Below are positions 48,762 to 57,602 of a DNA stretch of 64,000 nucleotides, in pieces. Both the position numbers and the translations under genes were made by a program. The stretch is from Limosilactobacillus reuteri. GTDB taxonomy: Bacteria > Bacillota > Bacilli > Lactobacillales > Lactobacillaceae. The notes beneath the pieces were generated by a model. It made no database searches. It was not told where the DNA came from and saw only the letters and a list, made by a program, of their open reading frames with translations. The stretch covers positions 1,364,001-1,428,000 of the forward strand of contig NZ_CP059275.1 of the NCBI RefSeq assembly GCF_013694365.1, written 5' to 3'. The stretch's first letter is position 1; every line of letters begins with the position of its first letter.

Positions 48762-49256
48762 CTTTGTTCAAGTTATTTCTTGCAATCTGCCCATACCTCA
48801 GGTCACTTTGAAGCAGATACAGTTTTATCTGGAAAGCGTAAAGGTCAAGCAATAGCTACGTTTGTCGAGCGTAAGAGTCGTCTTATCATCGTTAAACGGC
48901 TTCAGGGACGAGATAGTACCTCAATGACCAAGGCCATTTTAGAATTAGCTAACCAGTTAGAAGATAATCTCAAGACCCTTACTGTTAACCATGGGAAAGA
49001 ATTCGCTAACTACAAGCTAATTGAAGAGCAGGCCAGGATTCCCCTCTACTTTGCGCATGCTTATTCTCCACATGAACGGGGCAGTAATAAGAATCGCAAC
49101 CGAGTACTACGACGCTTTATCCCCAAAGGTCAACCGATTGAGGAAATCACTGATGATGAGTTAATTCAAATTAACTGGTATTTGAACTCCAGGCCATTCA
49201 AATGTTTAAACTGGCGCACACCAATTGAGATCTTTTTGCGTAATCTGCATCACTAA
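48297..49256 (+). repeat. 465-bp perfect direct repeat, two IS30 tails in tandem
   Basis: The segment from catacctcaggtcact to the stop codon occurs at 48297-48761 and again at 48792-49256, and I see no difference between copies. They are separated by 30 bases (48762-48791), probably the normal 3' non-coding end of the element. The repeat contains the IS30 catalytic domain with two inactivating changes. Because the flanks differ at the left joint, this is not a simple doubled gene overlap like the other junction repeats. Confidence 0.85.
48780..49256 (+). pseudogene. IS30-family transposase C-terminal fragment, copy 2
   Basis: An open frame of 158 codons begins at TTG 48780 (MQSAHTSGHFEADTVLSGK) and covers only the catalytic half of an IS30 transposase. 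The first five or so residues come from the 3' non-coding end of copy 1. Asp13 matches the first catalytic Asp, but position 70 is Asn and position 104 is Lys, where active enzymes have Asp and Glu in a D-33-E spacing. The N-terminal helix-turn-helix is missing. It cannot transpose. It ends directly before a DegV-type gene. Confidence 0.85.
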
Positions 49257-50135
49257 ATGAAAATTGCTGTTGTTACTGACAGCACTGCCTACCTTTCTCC
49301 TGAAGAGGCGGCGGCTAATAATATTCATGTTGTCCCAATCCCAGTGACATTGGATGGTCAAACATACCGTGAAGGTGTCGATATTTCCACCAGTGATTTT
49401 TATGAAAAGATGGCAAATTCAAGCTCTTTTCCAACGACTTCTCAAACGCCAATCGGTCAATTGATGGAAGTTTATCAAGGATTAGCCGATGATGGGTATG
49501 ATGCTGTGATTAGCATTCATTTAACACGGGCTATTACAGGATATTTGGATACTGTTGAACAACTTGCTGAGCAGATGAAGGATACAATCAAGATCGTACC
49601 AATTGATTCCCACCTAACAGTTAAAATGATGGGGTACTTAGCCTTAGAAGCAGCTAAATTAGCTAGTGAAGGCGATGATTTAGATGACATTGTTAAAAAG
49701 GTAAAAGAATATCGTGATACCTTTAATAATGTATTTGTGGTTGATGACTTGCAAAACCTTGTTCGTGGTGGTCGTTTATCAAACGCCTCTGCATTTGTAG
49801 GCTCAATTTTAAAAATCAAACCTCTCCTGACTATGCATACTCCAACGCATGCCATTGAAGCGTTTGAAAAGGTGCGGTCAATGAAAAAGGCTAAACTTCG
49901 CTGTGAACAAATCTTTGATGAGGATATTGCCAAACTTGACTATCCAGTTAGAGCGATGGTTGTTCACGCAAATGCTCCAGAAGAAGGCCAAAAGTGGCTT
50001 GATAAACTTCAAGCGGATCATCCTGATATTTTATTTGAGTTGAGTTACTTTGGTCCAGTAATTGGTTCCCACTTAGGACAAGGAGCCCTGGCCTTAGCAT
50101 GGATGCAAGATACAGCAAAGAAGCCTTTAGTATGA
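49257..50135 (+). CDS. DegV-family fatty-acid-binding protein
   Basis: The product is 292 residues with the DegV fold: the N-terminal KIAVVTDSTAYLSPEEA, an SFPTTSQTP motif near residue 60 and the C-terminal HANAPEEGQKW and GSHLGQGALAL region. DegV/FakB proteins hold a fatty acid for FakA kinase, so exogenous fatty acids can be activated. Not all paralogues are proven to pair with FakA. The native stop overlaps the next gene (atga), and the last 37 bases are duplicated at the junction. Confidence 0.92.
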   Translation: MKIAVVTDSTAYLSPEEAAANNIHVVPIPVTLDGQTYREGVDISTSDFYEKMANSSSFPTTSQTPIGQLMEVYQGLADDGYDAVISIHLTRAITGYLDTVEQLAEQMKDTIKIVPIDSHLTVKMMGYLALEAAKLASEGDDLDDIVKKVKEYRDTFNNVFVVDDLQNLVRGGRLSNASAFVGSILKIKPLLTMHTPTHAIEAFEKVRSMKKAKLRCEQIFDEDIAKLDYPVRAMVVHANAPEEGQKWLDKLQADHPDILFELSYFGPVIGSHLGQGALALAWMQDTAKKPLV

Positions 50136-50172
50136 ATGGATGCAAGATACAGCAAAGAAGCCTTTAGTATGA
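50099..50172 (+). repeat. Duplicated 37-base gene overlap
   Basis: The same 37 bases occur at 50099-50135 (end of the DegV gene) and 50136-50172 (start as given for the membrane-protein gene). With one copy removed, the DegV stop and a natural ATG form an atga overlap, the classic translational coupling arrangement. Confidence 0.88.
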
Positions 50173-50813
50173 AAAAACAAACCTTAATTAAAACCCTTTT
50201 GGCAATTACGGCGGGTATTTTGATGATATTAATGTCATTTACTGGCTTTCAAACCATTTTACCGACCGGTAAGGCGTTTATGCCTTTAGCTGGCGTGATT
50301 GCAGTGGGAATAGCAGTTGCATTGGGAATTAATATTGCATTTATTGTGACGCTTGTTAGTGCCATAATCATGATTGTCTTAGGAACTGCTGACTGGGTAA
50401 TATTAGTCGATTTTATTGTTATTTTGATTGTGGTTGGCTTGATTTTACGCAAACAAGTTCCATTATCTATTGATCTCAATCATTCACAATTATTATGGCT
50501 TGCTATTTTTACCGGTCTAGTTCAATTATTCTTTATTTCAATCTTTTATGGTCTAATTGGATTAGTCCTAACGGGGACGCCAACAGGTGGATTAACATTT
50601 GTTCAACTGATTATTCCTAATGCATTACTGACAGGATTATTGTATGGCTTCCTGGTAGCACCGATCTCATTGATTTTTCGGTGGGTAGCGCGAAAAGCAT
50701 TGCATATTGATAATAATCATAATAATGATTCAGGTAACTCTGCAGACGATAAGCAGGGCGGTTCGATTATTGTCGACTTAAGAAGTGCTAAAAATAAAAA
50801 AGATGATAAGTAA
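50136..50813 (+). CDS. Hypothetical integral membrane protein
   Basis: The product is up to 225 residues, but the natural start is probably ATG 50169 (MKKQTLIKTLLAITAGIL). That codon overlaps the DegV stop in the un-duplicated sequence, and the extra 11 residues upstream (MDARYSKEAFS) are just the DegV end in another frame. From there I count five or six membrane helices to about residue 185, then a polar tail rich in Asn, Asp and Lys (NNHNNDSGNSADDKQG). I do not recognise the family. A small transporter subunit is a guess I would not defend. Coupling to DegV suggests a lipid or membrane role. Confidence 0.7.
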   Translation: MDARYSKEAFSMKKQTLIKTLLAITAGILMILMSFTGFQTILPTGKAFMPLAGVIAVGIAVALGINIAFIVTLVSAIIMIVLGTADWVILVDFIVILIVVGLILRKQVPLSIDLNHSQLLWLAIFTGLVQLFFISIFYGLIGLVLTGTPTGGLTFVQLIIPNALLTGLLYGFLVAPISLIFRWVARKALHIDNNHNNDSGNSADDKQGGSIIVDLRSAKNKKDDK

Positions 50814-51470
50814 ATGAAACAAGCGGAACAATTAACTGCCATTAAAGAGTACACCATTCAAAAATTAGGTCAGGACAAGACTGGACATGGGATGGACCAT
50901 ATTAACCGCGTAGTAAAAATGAGTAAACGGTTAGCAATTGGTGAAAAAGTTGATCCCTTTTTGCCCATCGTGGCGGCCTACCTTCACGATACAATTGATG
51001 AGAAATTAGTTGACAACGTTGAGGCAGCTAAACAAGAATTAGTTGATTACTTAAAGCAAATTGACTTTAGTGATGAACAAGTCGAAATAATTATGAATGT
51101 CATCAATAATATTTCTTTTGCTCATACCTTAGATAAAGAGGAAGTCAAACTCTCCCTCATTGGACAAATAGTCCGTGATGCCGACTGGTTAGATGCAATT
51201 GGCGCAATTGGCATTACGCGGGCAATTTATTATGGAGGTGGCCATCATGAAAAAATATACGATCCGGCTATTAAACCTCGTCATAATATGTCCAGGGAAG
51301 AATATCGTAATTTAGCAAATGAAACTATCATTAATCACTTTGATGAAAAACTCTTACATCTAAAAGACATGATGAACACTGAAACTGCCAAGAAAATTGC
51401 AAATCACCGTCAACAAGTGATGCTCGACTTTCTTGATGAATTTCATGCAGAATGGGATGCAAAGATGTAA
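50814..51470 (+). CDS. HD-domain phosphohydrolase family protein
   Basis: The product is 218 residues with HD-superfamily metal ligands: His in GHGMDHINRV (about residues 22-31), the HD doublet in AAYLHDTIDEK (about 57-67) and a later Asp in VRDADWLDAIGAIG. It resembles YedJ-type hydrolases. HD proteins remove phosphate from nucleotides or related compounds; the substrate here is unknown. It follows the membrane protein without a gap. Confidence 0.87.
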   Translation: MKQAEQLTAIKEYTIQKLGQDKTGHGMDHINRVVKMSKRLAIGEKVDPFLPIVAAYLHDTIDEKLVDNVEAAKQELVDYLKQIDFSDEQVEIIMNVINNISFAHTLDKEEVKLSLIGQIVRDADWLDAIGAIGITRAIYYGGGHHEKIYDPAIKPRHNMSREEYRNLANETIINHFDEKLLHLKDMMNTETAKKIANHRQQVMLDFLDEFHAEWDAKM

Positions 51471-52319
51471 ATGAATTTATTATTTTCAATTAACGACAAA
51501 TTTGTCACGCAATTAGCAACAGTTTTGTTATCGATCAAGTTAAATACTCATGCACAAGAATTTAACGTATATGTCTTACAAAAGGAGAAATTGAAACGAA
51601 CTGAAGACTTGGAAAGAGTTTGTAAGCAATTAGGAATGAACTATTTTCCAATCAAAGTTAATGATCAATTATTTAGCAAAGCACCAGTTACAGACCGCTA
51701 TCCGACAACAATTTATTATCGTTTACTAGCACACCGTCTTTTACCTCAAGATTTGCATAAAATTTTATACTTGGATGCTGATGTATTGTGTATTAATGAT
51801 CTTTCAAGTCTGTATGAGACTTCATTAGAGGGATACCTATATGCTTCTGCCATCCATACAAACCTGACGAATACGACAGAGGTTATTAATAAGATTCGTC
51901 TGCAAAACTTTGATGCTGACGGGTATTATAATTCTGGCGTTCTCTTGATGAATCTTGATACTATCCGTAAAAAAGTAAAGGATACGGACATTTTTAACTA
52001 CATCCGTACCCATACACTTTTACTCCCTGATCAAGACGTCTTGAATGCCTTATATGGACGCTATATTAAGTCTGTCCCTGATCAGTTATATAATTTTGAT
52101 ACTCGTAAGGGTGGTATTTACGAAACGATTTCCTTTGGCGAATGGACAACCGATTGGATAATGCGTAATACTGTGATTCTCCATTATTGCGGGCGAGACA
52201 AGCCATGGCTACCAACTAAAAATAGTGGTCGTTACACTGCTTTATACAAAAACTACTTTCAAATGACTAATAAACTTATTAGTGCAACATTATTATTTTC
52301 CCCAGAAGAAGTTAATTAA
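51471..52319 (+). CDS. Glycosyltransferase family 8 protein
   Basis: The product is 282 residues with the GT-A fold of family 8: MNLLFSINDKFVTQLATVLL at the start, the metal-binding DxD in ILYLDADVLCI (near residue 103), YYNSGVLLMNLDTI, PDQDVLNALY and HYCGRDKPW near the end. Such enzymes add glucose or galactose to lipopolysaccharide, teichoic acid or glycoprotein acceptors. No membrane segment is visible. The acceptor is unknown. The following gene encodes a secreted hydrolase. Confidence 0.9.
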   Translation: MNLLFSINDKFVTQLATVLLSIKLNTHAQEFNVYVLQKEKLKRTEDLERVCKQLGMNYFPIKVNDQLFSKAPVTDRYPTTIYYRLLAHRLLPQDLHKILYLDADVLCINDLSSLYETSLEGYLYASAIHTNLTNTTEVINKIRLQNFDADGYYNSGVLLMNLDTIRKKVKDTDIFNYIRTHTLLLPDQDVLNALYGRYIKSVPDQLYNFDTRKGGIYETISFGEWTTDWIMRNTVILHYCGRDKPWLPTKNSGRYTALYKNYFQMTNKLISATLLFSPEEVN

Positions 52320-53165
52320 ATGATCAAATTTATTAAATTTAATTTAACAATATTTACTGCATTTTTCCTAATATTCATTTATGGACTAGCAGTAAATCCA
52401 GTTCATGCAGATCTCTCAAATAAATATATTCATTCTACTACCCCCACCCTCTTTTTCCATGGCTACGGAAGCGGTGCCCATGCAGAAGAATATATGGTAA
52501 ATGGTTTTGTGAAAGCAGGTGTGTCAAAGACAGTTATCACCGCAGATGTTGCTGGCGATGGAACCGTTACTCTTAAAGGAGATATTCCTCATAACGCCGT
52601 CAATCCGCTCGTGATGGTCAATTTCAATGATAATCATAGCACAAATTATGAATTACAAGGACAATGGGTTAAGAACGTTCTTGAAGAACTGCAAGCTAAA
52701 TATCATTTTAAAAAGGTAAATATTGAAGCACACTCCATGGGAAACATGGCAGTTATGTATTTTCTGCTTGCTAATGCCGGCAACCATAATCTTCCACAAA
52801 TTCAAAAACAAGTTGCGATGGCTGGAACCTTTGATGGTGCAATCGGTTGGAATGAACCTGCTAATCTAATAGTGAATAAAAAGACGGGAAAACCTTCCGC
52901 AATGAATGATTCCTATCAAAAATTACTTCCTTTACGTCACCGCTACCCACGGCAAATTAAATTATTGAATATTTACGGTGACTTAAAAGATGGCAACGAT
53001 AGCCAAGTTTCAAACGCTTCCTGTCTTTCTCTTAAATATCTTATTAATAACCGCGCACGTTCATACCGCGAAGTTAAGATTACCGGACCAAATGCTAAAC
53101 ATGAATTACTTCATCACAACCCCCAAGTCAATAAAATCTTAATTAACTTCTTCTGGGGAAAATAA
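52320..53165 (+). CDS. Secreted alpha/beta hydrolase (DUF915-type cell-surface hydrolase)
   Basis: The product is 281 residues. A signal sequence (about 1-30: basic start, hydrophobic FNLTIFTAFFLIFIYGLAV, then a cleavage region near VHA-DL) predicts export. The mature part has the alpha/beta-hydrolase fold with TPTLFFHGYGSGAHAEEYMV and a nucleophile elbow AHSMGNMAV near residue 138, and a late His in HELLHHN. DUF915 proteins are common on lactobacillus surfaces and are thought to be esterases or lipases. Substrate is unknown. Confidence 0.88.
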   Translation: MIKFIKFNLTIFTAFFLIFIYGLAVNPVHADLSNKYIHSTTPTLFFHGYGSGAHAEEYMVNGFVKAGVSKTVITADVAGDGTVTLKGDIPHNAVNPLVMVNFNDNHSTNYELQGQWVKNVLEELQAKYHFKKVNIEAHSMGNMAVMYFLLANAGNHNLPQIQKQVAMAGTFDGAIGWNEPANLIVNKKTGKPSAMNDSYQKLLPLRHRYPRQIKLLNIYGDLKDGNDSQVSNASCLSLKYLINNRARSYREVKITGPNAKHELLHHNPQVNKILINFFWGK

Positions 53166-53690
53166 ATGCAAATCAAACAAGCCAAAATGGATGATTTAAA
53201 TCAAATTATGGAAATTTTGCGAGATGGTCGAAACCAATTAGCTGAACAAGGGATCGATCAATGGCAAGGAGATTACCCGAACGAAGAACATATCAAAGAA
53301 GATATTGAAAAAGGATTTGCATACCTTGTACAATCACAAGATAATGAAACTGTCGGTGCATTATCAATTGTTGAAGCACCAGATCACTCATATGATGAAC
53401 TTGACGGTGATTGGTTAATTGACACTGATCATTATGTTGTTATTCACCGTGTGGCAATTCACTCTAATCATGCTGGAAAAGGATACGCCTCAGCATTATT
53501 CACTAGTGTAATTGATTACATTAAGAATAATCGGAAGGATATTAAGACTATTCGGATCGATACCCATGAAGACAACAAGATCATGCAACACTTGATCGAC
53601 AAAAATGGCTTTACTAAAGTTGGTGAACTTCACGGGGTTTACCGTCCAGAAGAAAATTCATATGTTTACGCCTTATTAACAGGTAATTAA
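53166..53690 (+). CDS. GNAT-family N-acetyltransferase
   Basis: The product is 174 residues with the GNAT fold: MQIKQAKMDDLNQIMEILRD at the start, the acetyl-CoA loop SNHAGKGYASALF (about residues 98-110) after HRVAIH, and a C-terminal HGVYRPEEN region. Acetyl-CoA-dependent transfer to an amine is expected; the substrate is unknown. It has no operon partner of known function and is followed by IS21 debris. Confidence 0.88.
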   Translation: MQIKQAKMDDLNQIMEILRDGRNQLAEQGIDQWQGDYPNEEHIKEDIEKGFAYLVQSQDNETVGALSIVEAPDHSYDELDGDWLIDTDHYVVIHRVAIHSNHAGKGYASALFTSVIDYIKNNRKDIKTIRIDTHEDNKIMQHLIDKNGFTKVGELHGVYRPEENSYVYALLTGN

Positions 53691-54398
53691 TTGTTTGAAA
53701 CCTTTAAGGTTACTGGTGGAATTCCTAAAGAAATCTGGTTTGATAATATGTCAACTGTCATTGACCATAAATTAAGCGATTTTCATCATCATCGATTTAA
53801 TGAGCGATTCCTATCATTTAGCCATGATGCCGGATTTCATCCAGTCGCATGTCGCCCATTTAGACCGCAAACCAAAGGTTGCGTTGAAGCATTAGCAAGA
53901 ACAATGGAACGATTAAAACCTTATGATGGAGAATTTAGTACGGTCAATGATTTAAATGATATCGTTAATCGGCTAGCTGAACGGCTCAATCATGAGAAAT
54001 CACAAAGTAATAATCAGAAGCCAATTGAATTATGGACAAAAGAAAAAGAGCATTTCCGGTCTCTCAACCACGATCTCGTGAGATACTTTAACAGCGACCA
54101 AACTAGAAAGGTATCCCAAGACTCAATGATCAGATTTCAAAACCATCAATACTCTGTTTCCCCTAATTATATCGGAAAAGAAGTCGAAATTAAACCGACA
54201 ACTGATGGTAAGACTATCCGCATTTTCTATCATGGTACTGAGATTCAAAAGCATGATTTAACCAATAAGCAATTTAATTATGATCCTCATGATAAACATG
54301 CCATTCTTAAAAGTGATTTGATGAAAGATAAAACGGATGAAGAAATTAACCAGTATATGCTTAATAATCTTAGTATTTATGATCAGATTGGGGAATAA
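53691..54398 (+). pseudogene. istA: IS21-family transposase IstA, C-terminal fragment
   Basis: The fragment of 235 residues starts at an internal TTG. It holds the second half of the integrase-type catalytic domain: the second Asp in EIWFDNMST and the Glu in FRPQTKGCVEALART, and the C-terminal beta-barrel region. The N-terminal helix-turn-helix and the first catalytic Asp are missing, so it cannot be active. Its partner istB follows at once, in the native IS21 order. Confidence 0.88.
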
Positions 54399-54859
54399 AT
54401 GAATCAATATCAAAAATTAGTAGATAATTTAACGAAGTTAAATTTACATAATATGGCTGCATCAATCGCAGATTATCGTCAACAAGTCAATGATAACCAA
54501 ATTAGCTTTAGTGAAGCATTGTTAAAACTAACGGATAAGGAGATTACCTATCAGCAACAAGAAAGCTTAAAGAGAAGAATCAAACGCGCTAGATTTCCGA
54601 TTATTAAACGACTCAATGATTTTAATTATCAATTTCAGCCTTCAATTAATCCGCAACAAATCGCTGAATTTGCGACTATGTCATTTCTGGACAATCAAGA
54701 AAACATTATCTTTATTGGCAGCCCTGGCGTAGGTAAAACACATCTGTCAATTGGGCTTGGTATCGAAGCATGTCGACAAGATGTACGAATACTATTTATT
54801 AATTGCCATGAACTAATTCTTAGATTGAAAGCAGCTCAAGAAAAGCAACACTTAGAGCA

Positions 54860-55163
<304 letters not shown>

Positions 55164-56444
55164 ATGAATTCACAACAAATTTATGAAACTAGCCATATGA
55201 TCTCTAATGAAAATCTTGACGTGCGGACAATCACGATGGGAATTTCTTTACTTGATTGTATTGATAGTGATAGTACGGTCGCATGTCAGAAGATCTATGA
55301 CAAAATTACGACAAACGCAAAAGACCTTGTTAAAGCCGGCCAACAAATTGAAGCCGAATATGGGATTCCGATTGCTAACAAGCGAGTAACTGTTACTCCT
55401 ATTTCTCTTATTGCTGCTGCCTCTCATGACCATGATTATGTTAAATATGCTAAAACGTTAGACAAGGCTGCTAAAGCATTAGGAATTGATTTTATCGGTG
55501 GTTATAGTGCACTTGTTCAAAAGGGATATCAAACTGGTGACCGCACGTTAATCGTCTCCCTCCCTGAAGCATTGGCAGAAACTAATTTTGTTTGTGCATC
55601 AGTAAATGTTGGTTCAACTCGTAGCGGAATCAACATGGATGCCGTTGCACAAATGGGTGAAGTAGTCGTCGCTGGTTCAAAGCTGGATATGATGACAAAT
55701 GCTAAATTAGTTATCTTTTGTAATGCTGTTGAAAATAATCCCTTCATGGCGGGAGGATTTCATGGTGTTAGTGAACCAGATGTAGTAATAAATGTTGGTG
55801 TTTCAGGTCTTGGAGTTATCAAAACCGCCCTAGAAAAAGTTAAAGGTGAATCAAAGGACGTCGTCGCTGAAACGATCAAGAAAACTGCCTTTAAGGTGAC
55901 ACGAATGGGTCAATTAGTAGGAACTGTTGCAGCGGAAAGACTGGGCGTTCAATTTGGGATCGTGGACCTTTCCCTCGCACCAACTGCTGCCGCTGGTGAT
56001 TCCGTTGCTGAAGTTTTAGAGGAAATTGGCGTTGCTCAGGTTGGAACTCACGGAACCACCGCTGCTCTAGCTATGTTAAACGATGCCGTGAAAAAAGGTG
56101 GCATTATGGCCTGCAGTCATGTTGGTGGTTTATCAGGCGCATTTATCCCCGTCTCTGAAGATGCTGGCATGATTAAGGCAGTTAACGCTGGAACGCTAAA
56201 TATCTCTAAATTAGAAGCAATGACTGCAGTTTGTTCCTTTGGTCTTGATATGATTGCAATTCCAGGTGACACACCAAAAGAAACCATTAGCGCAATGATT
56301 GCTGATGAAGCAGCAATTAGAATGATTAATAATAAAACCACTGCTGTCCGCGTGATTCCCGCACCTGGTAAAAAAGTTGGTGATACGGTTGAATTCGGCG
56401 GTTTATTAGGATATGCCCCGGTAATGTGTCAAGGGCGGTTTTAA
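55164..56444 (+). CDS. UPF0210/DUF711 (PFL-like) protein, C-terminus probably shifted
   Basis: The 426-residue product belongs to UPF0210, a family with a pyruvate-formate-lyase-like fold and unknown function, often encoded with a small ACT-domain protein. Core motifs are present ([55 protein letters not shown]). After [10 protein letters not shown] the frame reads CQGRF and stops, while relatives continue for about 20 more residues ending near IPAPIHSFKN. Another frame at 56430-56443 reads VKGGF, so a small deletion near 56426 is likely. It could be a mild truncation or an error. The usual order is ACT gene first; here it is second. Confidence 0.8.
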   Translation: MNSQQIYETSHMISNENLDVRTITMGISLLDCIDSDSTVACQKIYDKITTNAKDLVKAGQQIEAEYGIPIANKRVTVTPISLIAAASHDHDYVKYAKTLDKAAKALGIDFIGGYSALVQKGYQTGDRTLIVSLPEALAETNFVCASVNVGSTRSGINMDAVAQMGEVVVAGSKLDMMTNAKLVIFCNAVENNPFMAGGFHGVSEPDVVINVGVSGLGVIKTALEKVKGESKDVVAETIKKTAFKVTRMGQLVGTVAAERLGVQFGIVDLSLAPTAAAGDSVAEVLEEIGVAQVGTHGTTAALAMLNDAVKKGGIMACSHVGGLSGAFIPVSEDAGMIKAVNAGTLNISKLEAMTAVCSFGLDMIAIPGDTPKETISAMIADEAAIRMINNKTTAVRVIPAPGKKVGDTVEFGGLLGYAPVMCQGRF

Positions 56445-56711
56445 ATGAAAGCTGTTGTATCTGTTCTAGGTGAAGACCAAGTTGGAATTATCGCTAAGGT
56501 AAGTGCCCTCCTTGCCCAAAAACAAATTAATATTCTAGATGTTTCCCAAACAATTATGGATGGCAATTTCGTAATGATGATGTCTGTGATGATTCCTGAA
56601 AATCTTGATAGTTATCAATTAACTAATGAATTTACAGAACTCGGTAAAGAGATTGGTGTTGAAATCAACCTTAGAAATGCCAAAATTTACGATGCCATGC
56701 ATAATCTTTAA
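56445..56711 (+). CDS. ACT-domain protein (UPF0237)
   Basis: The product is 88 residues, one ACT domain: KAVVSVLGEDQVGIIAKVSA, then INILDVSQTIMDGNFVMMMSV. ACT domains bind amino acids or other small ligands. This family is the constant partner of UPF0210 proteins, and a regulatory role is assumed. Length is normal. In most genomes this gene comes before UPF0210, so the order here fits a minus-strand pair whose genes were each rewritten in sense orientation. Confidence 0.9.
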   Translation: MKAVVSVLGEDQVGIIAKVSALLAQKQINILDVSQTIMDGNFVMMMSVMIPENLDSYQLTNEFTELGKEIGVEINLRNAKIYDAMHNL

Positions 56712-57602
56712 ATGAATCAAAATTTGCAACCAAACATAAAATTAAACAACGGACACCTTATCCCCCAACTTGGCTTAGGAGTCTGGAAAGCCTCACTTGC
56801 GGAAACACAGCAAATGGTTAAAGAGGCTATTATGAATGATTATGTTTTGATCGATACGGCAAAGCAATATGGGAATGAAGTAGCTGTCGGACAAGGTATT
56901 CAGGACGGCCTTATAGCAACTAGTCGTAAGCGCAACAGTATTTTTCTCACTACTAAAATTTTCAATGGTGATCAAGGAGACTATGATAAGCTTCGGCAAG
57001 CAGTAAAAGCTCAACTTAAGAGGCTTCAAACTGATTATGTCGACCTTCTCCTTCTTCATTGGCCGGTAAATGATAAATACAATGAAAGCTGGCGTGCGTT
57101 AGAAGATATTTACAAGGACGGTCAAGCGAAATCAATTGGTGTTTGCAATTTTAATGTTGAACGAATGACTGATTTGCTCGATCACGCCAAAATTAAACCA
57201 GCAATTAATCAAATTGAATTCAATCCCCTAATTCACCAACCTAAGATTGTAAAGTTTTGTCGAGAAAATGATATTCAGCTTGAAGCCTGGTCGCCACTAG
57301 GCAATGGTCGTCTTCTTTCCAATGATGTTATTAAGCAAATCGCAGACGAGCACCAAAAGAGTCCTGCCCAAGTAATTCTTCGCTGGGAAATTCAGCAAGG
57401 CTTTATAGTTCTTACCAAGACTACTCATCCTCAACGTATGCAAGAAAATGCCGGAATTTTTGACTTTACCCTATCACCAGATGAAATGAAGCAAATCGAC
57501 AAGTTAGATCAAGAAAAGCATTCTATCTGGTATGATAAGTTCAAATGGTCAGGAAATCCGGACGGTGTAGATGACTATATTGGTAAGCCAGGCGCATTTT
57601 GA
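56712..57602 (+). CDS. Aldo/keto reductase
   Basis: The product is 296 residues with the AKR TIM barrel. The catalytic tetrad is visible: Asp and Tyr in LIDTAKQYGNE (about residues 46-56), Lys in FLTTKIF and His in LLLLHWPV. NADPH-binding features occur near the C-terminus (IVLTKTTHPQRMQEN). It resembles the 2,5-diketo-gluconate reductase group common in lactobacilli. The physiological substrate is unknown. It lies between the UPF0210 pair and the uronate regulator. Confidence 0.9.
   Translation: MNQNLQPNIKLNNGHLIPQLGLGVWKASLAETQQMVKEAIMNDYVLIDTAKQYGNEVAVGQGIQDGLIATSRKRNSIFLTTKIFNGDQGDYDKLRQAVKAQLKRLQTDYVDLLLLHWPVNDKYNESWRALEDIYKDGQAKSIGVCNFNVERMTDLLDHAKIKPAINQIEFNPLIHQPKIVKFCRENDIQLEAWSPLGNGRLLSNDVIKQIADEHQKSPAQVILRWEIQQGFIVLTKTTHPQRMQENAGIFDFTLSPDEMKQIDKLDQEKHSIWYDKFKWSGNPDGVDDYIGKPGAF

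Noticed and set aside
50099..50172. Natural tandem repeat with biological role
   Set aside because: The repeat ends exactly at the stop and start codons, like four other junctions, and is explained by copying an overlap twice.
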